Source: Nostoc sp. CHAB 5824 (GTDB taxonomy: Bacteria; Cyanobacteriota; Cyanobacteriia; Cyanobacteriales; Nostocaceae). Taken from it: DNA of 64,000 bases. The stretch's first letter is position 1; the number at the start of each line of letters is the position of its first letter. This document shows, piece by piece, positions 44,333 to 52,785 of the stretch. The notes under the pieces are model-generated. The model made no database searches, was not told where the DNA came from, and was given only the letters and a program-made list of their open reading frames with translations. The stretch covers positions 62,001-126,000 of the forward strand of contig NZ_JAIVFT010000018.1 in NCBI RefSeq assembly GCF_020829665.1. The letters run 5' to 3'. The position numbers and the translations under genes were made by a program.

Positions 44333-44635
44333 TGTTCGCTGAAACCTCGTCGCACTACGTTACCCGTAACCCTGAAATTTTAAGTGGAGAGCCAATTATT
44401 ATAGGTACTCGGACATCTGTTCGTTCGTGCCATTGTCGGTTTGTGGCGATTGGGGATTATGCCAGAAGAAATCCTGAACCATTTGCCACATCTGACGTTG
44501 GCACAAGTGTTTGATGCTTTGAGTTTTTATCTCGATCATCAAGCCGAGATTAATGAATACATTGAGCGAAACCGAGTACCTGATGAATTAATACATTCAT
44601 CTGTAATTAAAAATATTAAGGTGGTCGGTGAATAA
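44333..44635 (+). pseudogene. DUF433 antitoxin-like gene with a 4-bp duplication
   Basis: The start codon is at 44333. ILSGEPIIIGTRTSVR begins the DUF433 fold, then the frame is lost. It resumes 4 nt out of phase as AIVGLWRLGIMPEEILNHLP and ends YIERNRVPDELI. The cause is visible: TTCG is present twice in GTTCGTTCGTGCC. DUF433 proteins are antitoxins of PIN-like DUF5615 toxins; no such toxin gene remains. Confidence 0.8.
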
Positions 44636-44657
44636 CACTAACCACCCTTTTAAGGCT

Positions 44658-46547
44658 TTATTTAACTATTCCTGAATGACCTGGAATATCTGCCAAAGGT
44701 TCAAATCTGCCGTCTAAGTATTTGGCGAGAAACTCTTCTGCGATCGCAAAAAAGTGCAAGCGATTTTCTGGTCTGGCAAAACCATGTCCTTCATCTGTGT
44801 AAAGTGCATATTGTACTGGCAAACCAGCTTGCTGCATTGCATTGACAATTTGATCGCTTTCTGATTGTTTTACTCGCGGATCATTTGCACCTTGACCGAT
44901 GAGTAAAGGTTTTTGAATTCGGTCAGCAAAGAATAAAGGCGATCGCGATTTGAGAAACTCCTCTTCTTTCTCCAAGTTGCCAACCCGATGATAAAGCATC
45001 GCCTTCATCGGTTCCCAATACGGCGGTATAGTTCGTATCAGGGTAATCAGGTTACTCGGCCCCACAATATCCACACCAGCAGCAAAGAGTTCTGGTGTAA
45101 AAGTTAACCCTACTAAAGTGGCGTAACCTCCATAAGAACCGCCCATAATCGCAATCTTTTGCGGGTCGGAAATGCCTTCTTGTACTAGCCAGTTAACACT
45201 ATCAATTAAGTCATCGTGCATTTTGCAAGCCCATTCCCGATTCCCAGCATTCAAAAATGCTTTACCATAGCCCGTGGAACCGCGAAAGTTCACTTGCAGA
45301 ACAGCATAACCCCGGTTAGCTAGCCATTGCACCGTGGGAGAGAAACCCCAAACATCCCGTGCCCAAGGGCCGCCGTGAACCAGCAGTACTGTTGGTAGAT
45401 TCTGGGTAGGTATTCCCACAGGAGTTGTTAGGTAACTGTGGATAGTTAAGCCATCTCGCGCTTCGTAGGAAATGGGTTGCATTGAAGCTAACTGCAACGC
45501 TTCGAGTTTGGGTTGGTTGCTAAAAAGGAAAGTGCTAGTTTTTGACTCCCTGTTATAGGCATAGTAATAAACTGGCCCATTGTCAGTTCTATAAGCTATT
45601 AGCCAGGTTTTATCTTCCAAGTCGCGGCTAATTACAGAGAATTCTCCAGGGCGCACCTTGGCGATTTCCTCAAAATCAGGGGCGATGCTGCGATCGATTA
45701 TCTGCCATTCCTGTTTATCTTTGTAGAAAGAAACTGCTTGGATAACTCGCGTCAGTGGCTGAATAATTATCCCCACAACATCATACTGCTGGTCTTCGGC
45801 AATGACAGTTTCTTGATGGGTGTCTAGGTCAACAGCTAATAGACGTTTGGCGTTAGCATCGTGATTCCCTTGAATATAAAGGGTTTTACCATCAGCCGAG
45901 AAGCTAACAGAATTTCCTTCCTCTTCCGGCCCCCAGTGACGGAGAATTTCCCACTGTTTATCTGGCGTTTTCTGCAATAACAGGTCGTAGCCACCATCGG
46001 GTGTACTAGCTGTTGCTGCACGTATTTGGAACTGGGCGTCAGATGTCCAATTGATAATATTACCGGGGTTGTCAGTGTCGAACTCCACTGCACCATTTTT
46101 TAGGTTGATGCGGTAAACGTCAAACTTTTGGGGATTATTCAAGTTCAAAGCTACCAGCATTTGATCTGGAAATTTCGGTTCCAGTTCCACCAGTTCGGCT
46201 TTCACACACTGGAATGGCGTTAAGTCACGCACAATCTTGGAGTGAATATTCACCAAGTGGAGGTGAAAGTTCTCGTCGCCATCTGAGTCTTGCATATAAA
46301 TCAACTGGTCGGCGTTATAAGTCCAGAAGAAAATGCGGATACCGCGCTTTTTGTCGGCAGTTAGTATTTGGTCGTCTTCTTGTCCTACAGTTCGCAACCA
46401 AATCTGCAAGACATTTTTCTCATCAGGGGCAATATATGCCAAGTACTTGCCATCAGGAGAGAGTTGTGGGCTGGTTTTTTCGGGATTCCCAAACAGAATT
46501 TCGCGCGGAATTAGTGGTGGTAGGGAGGGCGCTTGAGCAGATGACAT
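44658..46547 (-). CDS. Prolyl oligopeptidase family S9 peptidase
   Basis: 629 residues. The first 370 form a beta-propeller that limits access to small peptides (SPDGKYLAYIAP, SADGKTLYIQG). The alpha/beta hydrolase domain holds Ser in MGGSYGGYATL near 472, Asp in GANDPRVKQSES near 553 and His in DEGHGFARPENR near 588. Related acylaminoacyl peptidases remove N-terminal residues from peptides in the cytoplasm. No signal peptide. The 3' end occurs as fragments at two nearby places. Confidence 0.93.
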   Translation of the reverse strand: MSSAQAPSLPPLIPREILFGNPEKTSPQLSPDGKYLAYIAPDEKNVLQIWLRTVGQEDDQILTADKKRGIRIFFWTYNADQLIYMQDSDGDENFHLHLVNIHSKIVRDLTPFQCVKAELVELEPKFPDQMLVALNLNNPQKFDVYRINLKNGAVEFDTDNPGNIINWTSDAQFQIRAATASTPDGGYDLLLQKTPDKQWEILRHWGPEEEGNSVSFSADGKTLYIQGNHDANAKRLLAVDLDTHQETVIAEDQQYDVVGIIIQPLTRVIQAVSFYKDKQEWQIIDRSIAPDFEEIAKVRPGEFSVISRDLEDKTWLIAYRTDNGPVYYYAYNRESKTSTFLFSNQPKLEALQLASMQPISYEARDGLTIHSYLTTPVGIPTQNLPTVLLVHGGPWARDVWGFSPTVQWLANRGYAVLQVNFRGSTGYGKAFLNAGNREWACKMHDDLIDSVNWLVQEGISDPQKIAIMGGSYGGYATLVGLTFTPELFAAGVDIVGPSNLITLIRTIPPYWEPMKAMLYHRVGNLEKEEEFLKSRSPLFFADRIQKPLLIGQGANDPRVKQSESDQIVNAMQQAGLPVQYALYTDEGHGFARPENRLHFFAIAEEFLAKYLDGRFEPLADIPGHSGIVK

Positions 46548-46636
46548 ATTTTCATCCTCTACTTGACTTCCCTATTGTTACTTGGTGGTGAAAATGACAA
46601 TTCATCCTATTGGGTGAACCTCATTGGAGAATATAA

Positions 46637-46799
46637 ACCTCTTGCGAAAATCCTTGATCGGCCAGGGACTCAAGTCCCAGGCTAATAGCAAAAGTCCGTT
46701 TAAACGGACTAAAATTATTGTTATTAGTCGGTTTAAACCGACTTGAGCTATTAGCCCGAAAATAAATTTTCGGGCGGATGTTCGACTTTTGCAAGAGGT
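46637..46799. mobile_element. MITE-like element with ACCTCTTGC ends
   Basis: ACCTCTTGCGAAAATC at the left and GACTTTTGCAAGAGGT at the right are inverted (about 14 of 16). Inside are two further palindromes (GTCCGTTTAAACGGAC; TCGGTTTAAACCGA) and a pair AGCCTGGG-like/TTAGCCCG. It has no coding capacity. Confidence 0.65.
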
Positions 46800-46810
46800 C
46801 TAATGTAAAT

Positions 46811-47041
46811 GAGTCTTTTATACTCGCCGATGAGTCTTTAATACTCGTGAATGAGTCTTTGATACTTGCCGACGAGTCTTTGATACTTGCCGACGAGTCT
46901 TTGATACTTGCCGATGAGTCTTTAATACTCGTGAATGAGCCTTTGATACTCGTGAACGAGTCTTTGATAGTCGCTGACGAGTCTTTTATACTCGCCGACG
47001 AGTCTTTGATACTCGTGAATGAGTCTTTTATACTCATTGAC
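46811..47041. repeat. 21-bp tandem array, 11 units, overlapping the recQ stop
   Basis: Eleven head-to-tail units of 21 bp with consensus GAGTCTTTGATACTCGYSRAY. Most contain the dyad GAGT-N7-ACTC. The period equals two turns of DNA and seven codons, so long false reading frames appear on both strands. The array begins after the MITE and its last unit overlaps the stop of the recQ 3' part. Confidence 0.9.
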
Positions 47042-47639
47042 GGCAATTATCGCAATGTCCACAACGCAAGTTAGCTGCTTCTTTGTCAAAACCAAAGGCG
47101 TTTAACAAAAACTGCCAACGACACTGCTTAGTTGTCAGGTATTGATGCATCTGTTTAGCAGCGTGTAATTGCGTTGGTGGCTGATTTTCAGCTTTATGCC
47201 CAATAGTGTAATGAAAAGGATCAAGCCAGTTTAGCTGACCAGTGCTATGGAGTAAAGCTAGTGCTGTAGCACCGTCGGGAAATTGTCGCGTCACTGCATT
47301 CACTTCTCCATGTTTTGGTAATTTTTTCACAAGTTGCTGCGCTATTTGCTGTTGCGATCGCATTTGCTCTTGAAAAAATTGCTGTCTTTGCTTATCCTCT
47401 GGATCTAGCCATCCCGTAGGTTCACTCACTAACGTTAACGCTTGGGCTGGTTTTCCATCCCTTCCAGCCCGGCCAATTTCTTGCACATATTCAGATAACA
47501 AATGTGGTGCGTGAAAATGTGCCACCCAACGGACATCACTTTTATTTATCCCCATACCAAACGCACAGGTACACACCACAAAAGGAATTTTGCCACCTAA
47601 CCAACTTGCTTCTACTGCACGGCGTTCTGTTGCACCCAA
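47034..47639 (-). pseudogene. recQ: RecQ helicase, C-terminal part (separated by the inserted element)
   Basis: 201 codons opening in the core sequence and reading LGATERRAVEASWL, FVVCTCAFGMGINKSDVRWV (motif V), EIGRAGRDGKPAQ (motif VI) and a zinc-binding cysteine end (RCGHCDNCRQ). The N-terminal part lies at 52786-53646. The junction is exact: ...ASYHAG joins LGATERR without loss. No start codon of its own is expected; it becomes functional only after excision. Confidence 0.92.
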
Positions 47640-47654
47640 TCCCGCATGATAACT
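47639..47654. other. Attachment site, left copy (16-bp core repeat)
   Basis: ATCCCGCATGATAACT, identical to 52788-52803. It encodes SYHAG of RecQ on the minus strand. Distance between the copies is 5,149 bp. Confidence 0.92.
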
Positions 47655-47709
47655 TGCAATAGTTTACAATGCTTATATATCAGTTAATAGCGAACTGATA
47701 TCCACACTT

Positions 47710-47727
47710 TGAGCATTAATTGAGCAT
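47710..47727 (+). promoter_or_regulatory. Left arm-type site, TGAGCAT pair
   Basis: TGAGCAT at 47710-47716 and 47721-47727, spacing 11 bp, directly before the recombinase ATG at 47729. Protein bound here would block recombinase translation or transcription. Confidence 0.6.
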
Positions 47728-47728
47728 T

Positions 47729-49120
47729 ATGGTAAACAGCAGTAAAACACCGACTGGCAAGACTTCCAAAGGTAAAGTATCAATCTACGTAGAGAAAGGT
47801 AGAATCAAGGCTAGGCTACCAAGGCAATACTTTGGGGGGGAACAGCCACGAATAGCGCTAGGGATGGACGCTAACGAGGCGAATATGGCTAGAGCGCAAA
47901 GGCTAGCTGAGAGAATGACGCTTGACTTACAGGATGGTTGCTTTGATGAAACCTTAGCCAAATACGGCATCATTGCTGACTTGAAACTTAAAGGTGTTGC
48001 TGTAACATCGGATGACCAATTACCACCCAAGCCAGAATTGTCCCTGATGGAAGTTTGGGGTATGTACTGTGATTACAGGAAACACGACTTAAAGGAAAGT
48101 ACTTTTGAGAATGTTTTCATGGGTTGTTACGTTAACTTTATCGAGTCAGCAATTAAAGCTACTAAATCAGAGGATGCCCTAAAAATCAGGAACTGGTTAT
48201 TTGAGAACAGAAGTCTAATAAATGTTAAAAAACTTATCGGTCATCTATCAAAAGCTTATCAGTTAGCAGTCCGTCAAAAACTGATAAGCTCTAATCCTTA
48301 CGAAAGATTAGAGGATGAAATTACAGTCAAAGGCGCTAAGGGTAAAAAACAAAATGAAGTAGAAACCGAGTCTGATGATGATGTACTGGACACAACAAAA
48401 GCTTATGCCTGGAATGATGCACAAGTGATACTTGATCACATCAAAAATACACCACAGATAAGCCACTGGCATCCATTCACTAAGTTCAAGTTTCTTACTG
48501 GATGTAGGACGGGTGAGGCAATAGCTTTTATGTGGTGCGATGTTTTATGGAATAAAGAGCAAATACTTTTCAGACGCACTTACGACAATCAAACTAAAAG
48601 ATTTTATCCTACAAAAACAGCTAAGGGTGATCAAGAATTAATCAGAATATTTCCGATGCCTAAAAACGGTGAGTTGTGGAACCTTCTATGCTCGATTCCA
48701 CAGGGTGAACCGAGTGATGTTGTTTTTAAAAGTAAAAGAGGAAAAATCATACTAGATAATGTATTTTGTCGAGCATGGAAAGGAAATGAGGCGAATAAGA
48801 ATAAAGGAATAATCACAGAGTTAATCAATCAAGGTAAGCTTACCAAGTATCTATCGCCTTACAATACACGTCACAGTTTCATTACTCACCAAATATTCGA
48901 TTTAGGTAGGGATGAGAAAATAGTTAGTGCATGGTGCGGTCATGGTGAATTAGTGAGTCAAAAACATTATCAAGACATTGCTGATAGGGCAATGCAGATT
49001 AATCCCGAATTACCAGCTAATCAGCAAGCTCAACAGCAGTCAGAGATTGAAATATTAAAGGAACAGTTACGGCAACAGCAAGAATTAATAAACAAGTTCA
49101 TGCAAAACAGGGAGTCATGA
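47729..49120 (+). CDS. Tyrosine recombinase of the recQ element
   Basis: About 463 residues from the ATG at 47729; a TTG at 47720 is an alternative. The N-terminal 90 residues form an arm-binding region, 105-195 a SAM-like core-binding domain and 225-420 the catalytic domain. Catalytic residues: Arg in TGCRTGEA near 260, Y-N-T-R near 378-381 where most family members have H-x-x-R, His in WCGHGE near 405 and the nucleophile Tyr in QKHYQDI near 414. The Tyr-for-His change is, as I recall, also described for XisA and XisC, the heterocyst excision recombinases. The C-terminus is Gln-rich (QQAQQQSEIEILKEQLRQQQ). Confidence 0.9.
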   Translation: MVNSSKTPTGKTSKGKVSIYVEKGRIKARLPRQYFGGEQPRIALGMDANEANMARAQRLAERMTLDLQDGCFDETLAKYGIIADLKLKGVAVTSDDQLPPKPELSLMEVWGMYCDYRKHDLKESTFENVFMGCYVNFIESAIKATKSEDALKIRNWLFENRSLINVKKLIGHLSKAYQLAVRQKLISSNPYERLEDEITVKGAKGKKQNEVETESDDDVLDTTKAYAWNDAQVILDHIKNTPQISHWHPFTKFKFLTGCRTGEAIAFMWCDVLWNKEQILFRRTYDNQTKRFYPTKTAKGDQELIRIFPMPKNGELWNLLCSIPQGEPSDVVFKSKRGKIILDNVFCRAWKGNEANKNKGIITELINQGKLTKYLSPYNTRHSFITHQIFDLGRDEKIVSAWCGHGELVSQKHYQDIADRAMQINPELPANQQAQQQSEIEILKEQLRQQQELINKFMQNRES

Positions 49121-49147
49121 AGTAAGGTTTTTAGCACAAAAGCAAAC

Positions 49148-49179
49148 ACCCTGAGAGAGTAAAAATACTCTTTTGGGGT
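49148..49179 (+). terminator. Hairpin after the recombinase gene
   Basis: ACCCTGAGAGAGTA pairs with TACTCTTTTGGGGT over 14 positions (with three G-U pairs) around an AAAA loop, 27 nt beyond the stop. There is no U run after it, so termination may be weak or the hairpin may serve another role. Confidence 0.55.
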
Positions 49180-49214
49180 ATTCTTATGGGTAGGGTATAC
49201 CTGTGCATGAAACT

Positions 49215-49270
49215 GTCACTCACGGGTGTCACTTGAAGTGTCATTTTTTTTGACACTTTTGAGTGTCACT
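49215..49270. promoter_or_regulatory. TGACACT/AGTGTCA box cluster 1
   Basis: Five half-sites of TGACACT or its complement AGTGTCA (some with one change) occur in 56 bp; one pair forms ACACTTGAAGTGT. Likely operator sites. Confidence 0.6.
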
Positions 49271-49640
49271 CTACACACAAGGGTACAAAGAGTTAAAAAA
49301 AAACAGTAGTTGGGGCAGTCTAGAATATCGTTAGGCAACAGAAAGAGTTTTTCCTACAGGTTAACCTGTCAGAATATCTTTTTCTGCTAGATGCTATGCA
49401 GCATCATGTTTTTGGAGTTCTCAGCATACAGTCAAAAAACAATCAGCAAGTTTATCATTGCCTGACTTTTGCTCGTGTAGGTAAACTCCTGTCTGTGGAA
49501 GTCGTAAGCAACTGCTGATGATCTCGAATGTTGAAACATACCATTAATTCAGTACAAGTGTCTTGTAGGCGATTTTGGCGGTAAATTTCGACGGTTGCTC
49601 ACTCGCTCGATGTTAGATTTTGTCCATGCCTACCCTGTGT
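49271..49640. other. Noncoding stretch inside the element
   Basis: No open reading frame with support. No family RNA recognised. It separates two operator clusters. Confidence 0.4.
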
Positions 49641-49643
49641 ACG

Positions 49644-49705
49644 AAAGTGTCACTCTAGACCGACACTTGAAGTGTCATTTTTTTTGACACCTTTGAATGA
49701 CACTT
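49644..49705. promoter_or_regulatory. TGACACT/AGTGTCA box cluster 2
   Basis: Five or six half-sites; the series ACACTTGAAGTGTCATTTTT then TGACAC repeats cluster 1 almost exactly. It lies at the 3' side of the antirepressor gene. Confidence 0.6.
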
Positions 49706-49724
49706 TGACGATAAGGCATCCAAC

Positions 49725-50348
49725 CTACTTTTGAATGCTAATTTTTGACATGTATGGATTGAACTTAGTAATTATTTGCTTGCACCTTTCTGCTTCTTCA
49801 ATGATTGAAGAATGCTTTTGCACGTAAAGACGGGCTTTTTTGACTTGAATAACCTCTAACTTGCTCTCTTCATGAGTCAATGCTTTTTTTAGTTCATTAA
49901 TGCGTCTGGCAATAACTGTCTCATCCTGGCATAGTTGGTTAATCTCTCTATCTTCAGATGATGGTAACTGTGGTGGAGCTTTAGTCGTTGCGTCCCTGAG
50001 TTCCCGTTCACATTTAAGGAAATAACCACGAATTATTTTACCCTGCTTTGTTCCTGCCATCATGCCAAGTGTCTTAAAACAGTCAACACTGAGTAGATAA
50101 ACCTCAGAAGGTCTACCACCACTACTTTTGATGCCAGCCCGTAAAAAGTCCACACCATCGGTAAAGTCGTCCTTCAGATTGTCAAGGCAAGTTTGTTTCT
50201 TGGTGTACCCTAACCATTGCCAAGCATCATCTAGATCGATAGGGAACAAATCATCAGACTCGTAAAGAGAGGATGCAAGTGATTCATCAAAGGTCGGAAT
50301 TGTCATTGTTGTATGCATTGTGCGTGAAGTGTTGCTTGTTGGCATCAA
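49725..50348 (-). CDS. AntA/AntB-type phage antirepressor
   Basis: 207 residues. FPIDLDDAWQWLGYTKKQTC near residue 38 and LLSVDCFKTLGMMAGTKQGK near 85 are the AntA/AntB signature, followed by IIRGYFLKCERELR. The C-terminal half is a coiled coil (INELKKALTHEESKLEVIQV). Antirepressors bind repressors and release lysogenic control. Several Met codons are near the start (MMPTS, MHTT, MTIP), and the exact one is open. Confidence 0.8.
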   Translation of the reverse strand: MMPTSNTSRTMHTTMTIPTFDESLASSLYESDDLFPIDLDDAWQWLGYTKKQTCLDNLKDDFTDGVDFLRAGIKSSGGRPSEVYLLSVDCFKTLGMMAGTKQGKIIRGYFLKCERELRDATTKAPPQLPSSEDREINQLCQDETVIARRINELKKALTHEESKLEVIQVKKARLYVQKHSSIIEEAERCKQIITKFNPYMSKISIQK

Positions 50349-50360
50349 CGAACGGAATGT

Positions 50361-50714
50361 TTAGCGATCGCTACACCACTTAATTACTGCTTCCCAGAAG
50401 TCCTTGCTTCCACCGCGAACGCTTAAGTCACGGTGACAAGCATTGTTGAATGGGTGAACATGTAGAGTGATGTAATCTCTGATGTCTTTTGGTTTGTAGC
50501 GCAAAGCAATTTCATCTAATACGAAAAAAGGGTAACATCTATCTCGGAATGCCAGAAGTGCTTTGTTTTTCAGTGCAAGATTCTTACTGCAAATAATTTC
50601 TGTGCTGGACTCTTTGCCTAATGATGCTGCTACTGAAGCATCGTTGCAGTACATTGACGCGTAGTCGCAAGCGGCTGGTAATCCACTTGTGTTGCTAGAT
50701 GGTAATGCTATCAT
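50361..50714 (-). CDS. Small protein of unknown function in the recQ element
   Basis: 117 residues, no recognised family. The middle holds basic and aromatic patches (LAFRDRCYPFFVLDEIALRY), and the end is FWEAVIKWCSDR. It ends 12 nt before the antirepressor frame opens, so it is probably in the same operon. The frame is open with good start context, so I accept it as a gene. Confidence 0.55.
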   Translation of the reverse strand: MIALPSSNTSGLPAACDYASMYCNDASVAASLGKESSTEIICSKNLALKNKALLAFRDRCYPFFVLDEIALRYKPKDIRDYITLHVHPFNNACHRDLSVRGGSKDFWEAVIKWCSDR

Positions 50715-50801
50715 GGTGTTGATTGTTAGACATTTTTTTTGTTTTCCCCTTGATAGCTGGTAACTACCAAAGGGAAGTTTGAATTAACAGATTAGAGAAA
50801 A

Positions 50802-51104
50802 TCAATCATTCTGGGAATGGCAAGCACTAAGAAAACATTCATCCAAGTCAAAACAAGAGTCATCAGCATACCAATCAACTAATGATCCGTTTACTCTAGC
50901 TGTGGTTATAGCTATCGTGTATTGCCATTTACTAATCTCGTAGTCTGTGCGAAAAGTCTGTTCGGTGATAATTCCCGTGAAAGACTGATTTGTTAAAACT
51001 GCATCGTTATCAGCCTTGTTCCATTCAACCCGTTGACCCAACTTGTACTTTGGCGCGGGAATTAACACGGTTGATGGATGGACGGTAGCTTGATTAACGG
51101 TCAT
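50802..51104 (-). CDS. Small beta-rich protein of unknown function in the recQ element
   Basis: 100 residues: PAPKYKLGQRVEWNKADNDAV followed by FTGIITEQTFRTDY and WQYTIAITTARVNG resembles small SH3-like or KOW-type folds common in element-encoded proteins. Acidic C-terminus (DDSCFDLDECF). No named family. Confidence 0.55.
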   Translation of the reverse strand: MTVNQATVHPSTVLIPAPKYKLGQRVEWNKADNDAVLTNQSFTGIITEQTFRTDYEISKWQYTIAITTARVNGSLVDWYADDSCFDLDECFLSACHSQND

Positions 51105-51241
51105 AATAATATGGCTCCTAGCGTAGTAATGTTACGTGAGTGAGAAGTCGTCATCGTTTGAGTTGTCCGCTCATTCGGTGGCGCATTTTATTGTCGTCAT
51201 TGTGTGCAATTGAGAACTGATGAAATAATTAGTTGACCCTG

Positions 51242-51604
51242 TTAATCAACCTGTGATTCATCTGCTGATTTGTTTTCTTCATTGTCTTGTGCATAAATAC
51301 CACTAGCGTCAATTCCCAACCTATTGAGTAAAAACCTTAGCGTTGAAACAAGCTTCCGTGCCTGTTCATAACGTGGTGAAGTACTTTTGTCTTCACAGAT
51401 TTTTTCCCAGGTATCAACCTCTTTCTCTAGGTCAATCAGAAGTTGATAGATGTCATCCAACTTGCTAGCGATAGAAATTGGGACATACTTTTGCATTACC
51501 TCGCCAGCGTACTTCTTTTTTCTGCCAGCACCAGGCTTTCTTTTACCTTCCTTTGGCATACCTCTAGGTGTCATTGTTTGTTCAGTATTGTGTGTGTTTG
51601 GCAT
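51242..51604 (-). CDS. Basic small protein with coiled coil, possible regulator of the recQ element
   Basis: The frame opens at 51691, but the first 29 codons cover an operator-like repeat, so the ATG at 51602-51604 (MPNTHNTEQTMTP) is preferred, 120 residues. A basic segment (GKRKPGAGRKKKYAG) precedes a helical part (SKLDDIYQLLIDLEKEVDTW). It reads like a small DNA-binding protein similar to plasmid or element regulators. Confidence 0.55.
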   Translation of the reverse strand: MPNTHNTEQTMTPRGMPKEGKRKPGAGRKKKYAGEVMQKYVPISIASKLDDIYQLLIDLEKEVDTWEKICEDKSTSPRYEQARKLVSTLRFLLNRLGIDASGIYAQDNEENKSADESQVD

Positions 51605-51659
51605 TAACAGCGCTATGGAATCGATAAATCTCTGAATCCCTTGCTGTTGCTTGCTTTTC

Positions 51660-51714
51660 TTATTTATAACAGATAAATAAGAAACTGTCAATTATTTATA
51701 ACAGATAAATAAGA
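51660..51714. promoter_or_regulatory. Operator-like direct repeat of a palindrome
   Basis: Two identical 23-bp copies (51660-51682 and 51692-51714), each built as TTATTTA-N7-TAAATAA, lie 32 bp apart just upstream of the small basic protein. Three helical turns of spacing suggests cooperative binding by a dimeric repressor, perhaps that protein. Confidence 0.6.
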
Positions 51715-51796
51715 GAATAAGCCACAACGTATACTGTGGCTGATAAAATCCATATTTGCAGATATTTTTGATAATGCCGGGTACACCCTTCTCTCA

Positions 51797-51865
51797 AAGT
51801 GTCACCCATTACTGTCACTAAAACTGACACTAAAAGTGACACCCATGTATGACACTTTCACAACA
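51797..51865. promoter_or_regulatory. TGACACT/AGTGTCA box cluster 3
   Basis: Five half-sites (AGTGTCA, CTGTCACT, CTGACACT, AGTGACAC, TGACACT) in 69 bp before the gene at 51880. The same word is found in clusters 1 and 2. Confidence 0.6.
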
Positions 51866-51879
51866 ACATATAGGGTACT

Positions 51880-52212
51880 ATGTCAAACACACCGAATTCT
51901 TTCCCCGTGAATCTCAAGGACAACTGGTTGCATCCACTTTCAGAGTTTCCTGTTATCGACGGAAGACAAATGATGGATGGATGGTGTTTTGCATCGATGA
52001 TTTGTGGTACTGCAACACAGAGAATTGATAGCTATATCGGTACAAAAAAAGGTTTAGACATGCTACTCGATCTTGGTGTTATAGACAAAAGACGTAGTAA
52101 AGTACTGCTTCGTAAAGCACAGACTGACGATAGCGAGTATTTAGCGCTAATCGTTGCCACCAAGGAATCGCTAGACAAAAGAGTAGACAAAGCTTTTAAC
52201 CCTAAAGGATAA
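51880..52212 (+). CDS. Small protein of unknown function before the BRO-N gene
   Basis: 110 residues; HPLSEFPVIDGRQMMDGWCF and TQRIDSYIGTKKGLDMLLDL are distinctive but match no family I know. It ends 4 nt before the BRO-N gene, so the two form an operon behind box cluster 3. Confidence 0.6.
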   Translation: MSNTPNSFPVNLKDNWLHPLSEFPVIDGRQMMDGWCFASMICGTATQRIDSYIGTKKGLDMLLDLGVIDKRRSKVLLRKAQTDDSEYLALIVATKESLDKRVDKAFNPKG

Positions 52213-52216
52213 AACA

Positions 52217-52645
52217 ATGACAAATCTATCAGTTTTCAATTTTGAGTCTCATGAAGTGCGGTTTGTTGGTACAGCGAATGAGCCGTGGTGGTCTGCTACA
52301 GATATATGTAAGGTGCTAGAGATAGAAGACAGTAAGCAATCGACGCGACACCTAGATGATGATGAAAAGGGGATGTTTAGTATACCTACCCCCGGTGGAA
52401 TGCAACAGATGACATGTGTTAACGAATCGGGTTTGTATTCTCTCATTCTTCGCAGTCGCAAGCCACAAGCAAAACGCTTTAAAAAGTGGCTGACATCAGA
52501 AGTCATTCCCGCCATACGCAAGACTGGCACTTATGCCGTGAACGGTAAAACATCAGACTTCAAAGCAAAGGTGGCTGAGTTGGACGGTAGGCGTAGGGAA
52601 CTTAAGCAAAGGATAGATGTTACAATTTCACTCATCAAGGAATGA
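52217..52645 (+). CDS. BRO-N domain antirepressor
   Basis: 142 residues. The BRO-N DNA-binding fold is plain: FNFESHEVRFVG, EPWWSATDICKVLEI near 30, RHLDDDEKGM near 55, and LYSLILRSRKPQAKRFKKWL leading to SEVIPAIRKTGTY near 105. These are found in phages and mobile elements. No C-terminal effector domain. Confidence 0.9.
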   Translation: MTNLSVFNFESHEVRFVGTANEPWWSATDICKVLEIEDSKQSTRHLDDDEKGMFSIPTPGGMQQMTCVNESGLYSLILRSRKPQAKRFKKWLTSEVIPAIRKTGTYAVNGKTSDFKAKVAELDGRRRELKQRIDVTISLIKE

Positions 52646-52737
52646 GCATCTGTTGAGCATCAATACTGAGTAAGAAAATACACTAATTATTCATGCTCAA
52701 ACACTGAAAATAGCAAAAATGAGCATTGTGTGAGCAT
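52643..52737. promoter_or_regulatory. Right arm-type sites, two TGAGCAT pairs and one single
   Basis: TGAGCAT at 52643-52649 and 52654-52660, then at 52720-52726 and 52731-52737, each pair spaced 11 bp. A single inverted copy ATGCTCA is at 52693-52699. The left end has one pair with the same spacing. These are good candidates for the arm sites of the recombinase. Confidence 0.65.
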
Positions 52738-52785
52738 TTTCATGGTAGGTCAAGGCTAAAAGCATTGGTAATAGGGATTTATCGA

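Noticed and set aside
46811..47041. CRISPR array
   Set aside because: Units follow each other without spacers and there are no cas genes.
46621..47074. Repetitive proteins on both strands (DSSASIK-type repeats)
   Set aside because: The 21-bp unit is a multiple of three, so it keeps frames open by chance on both strands; neither has a credible start or family.
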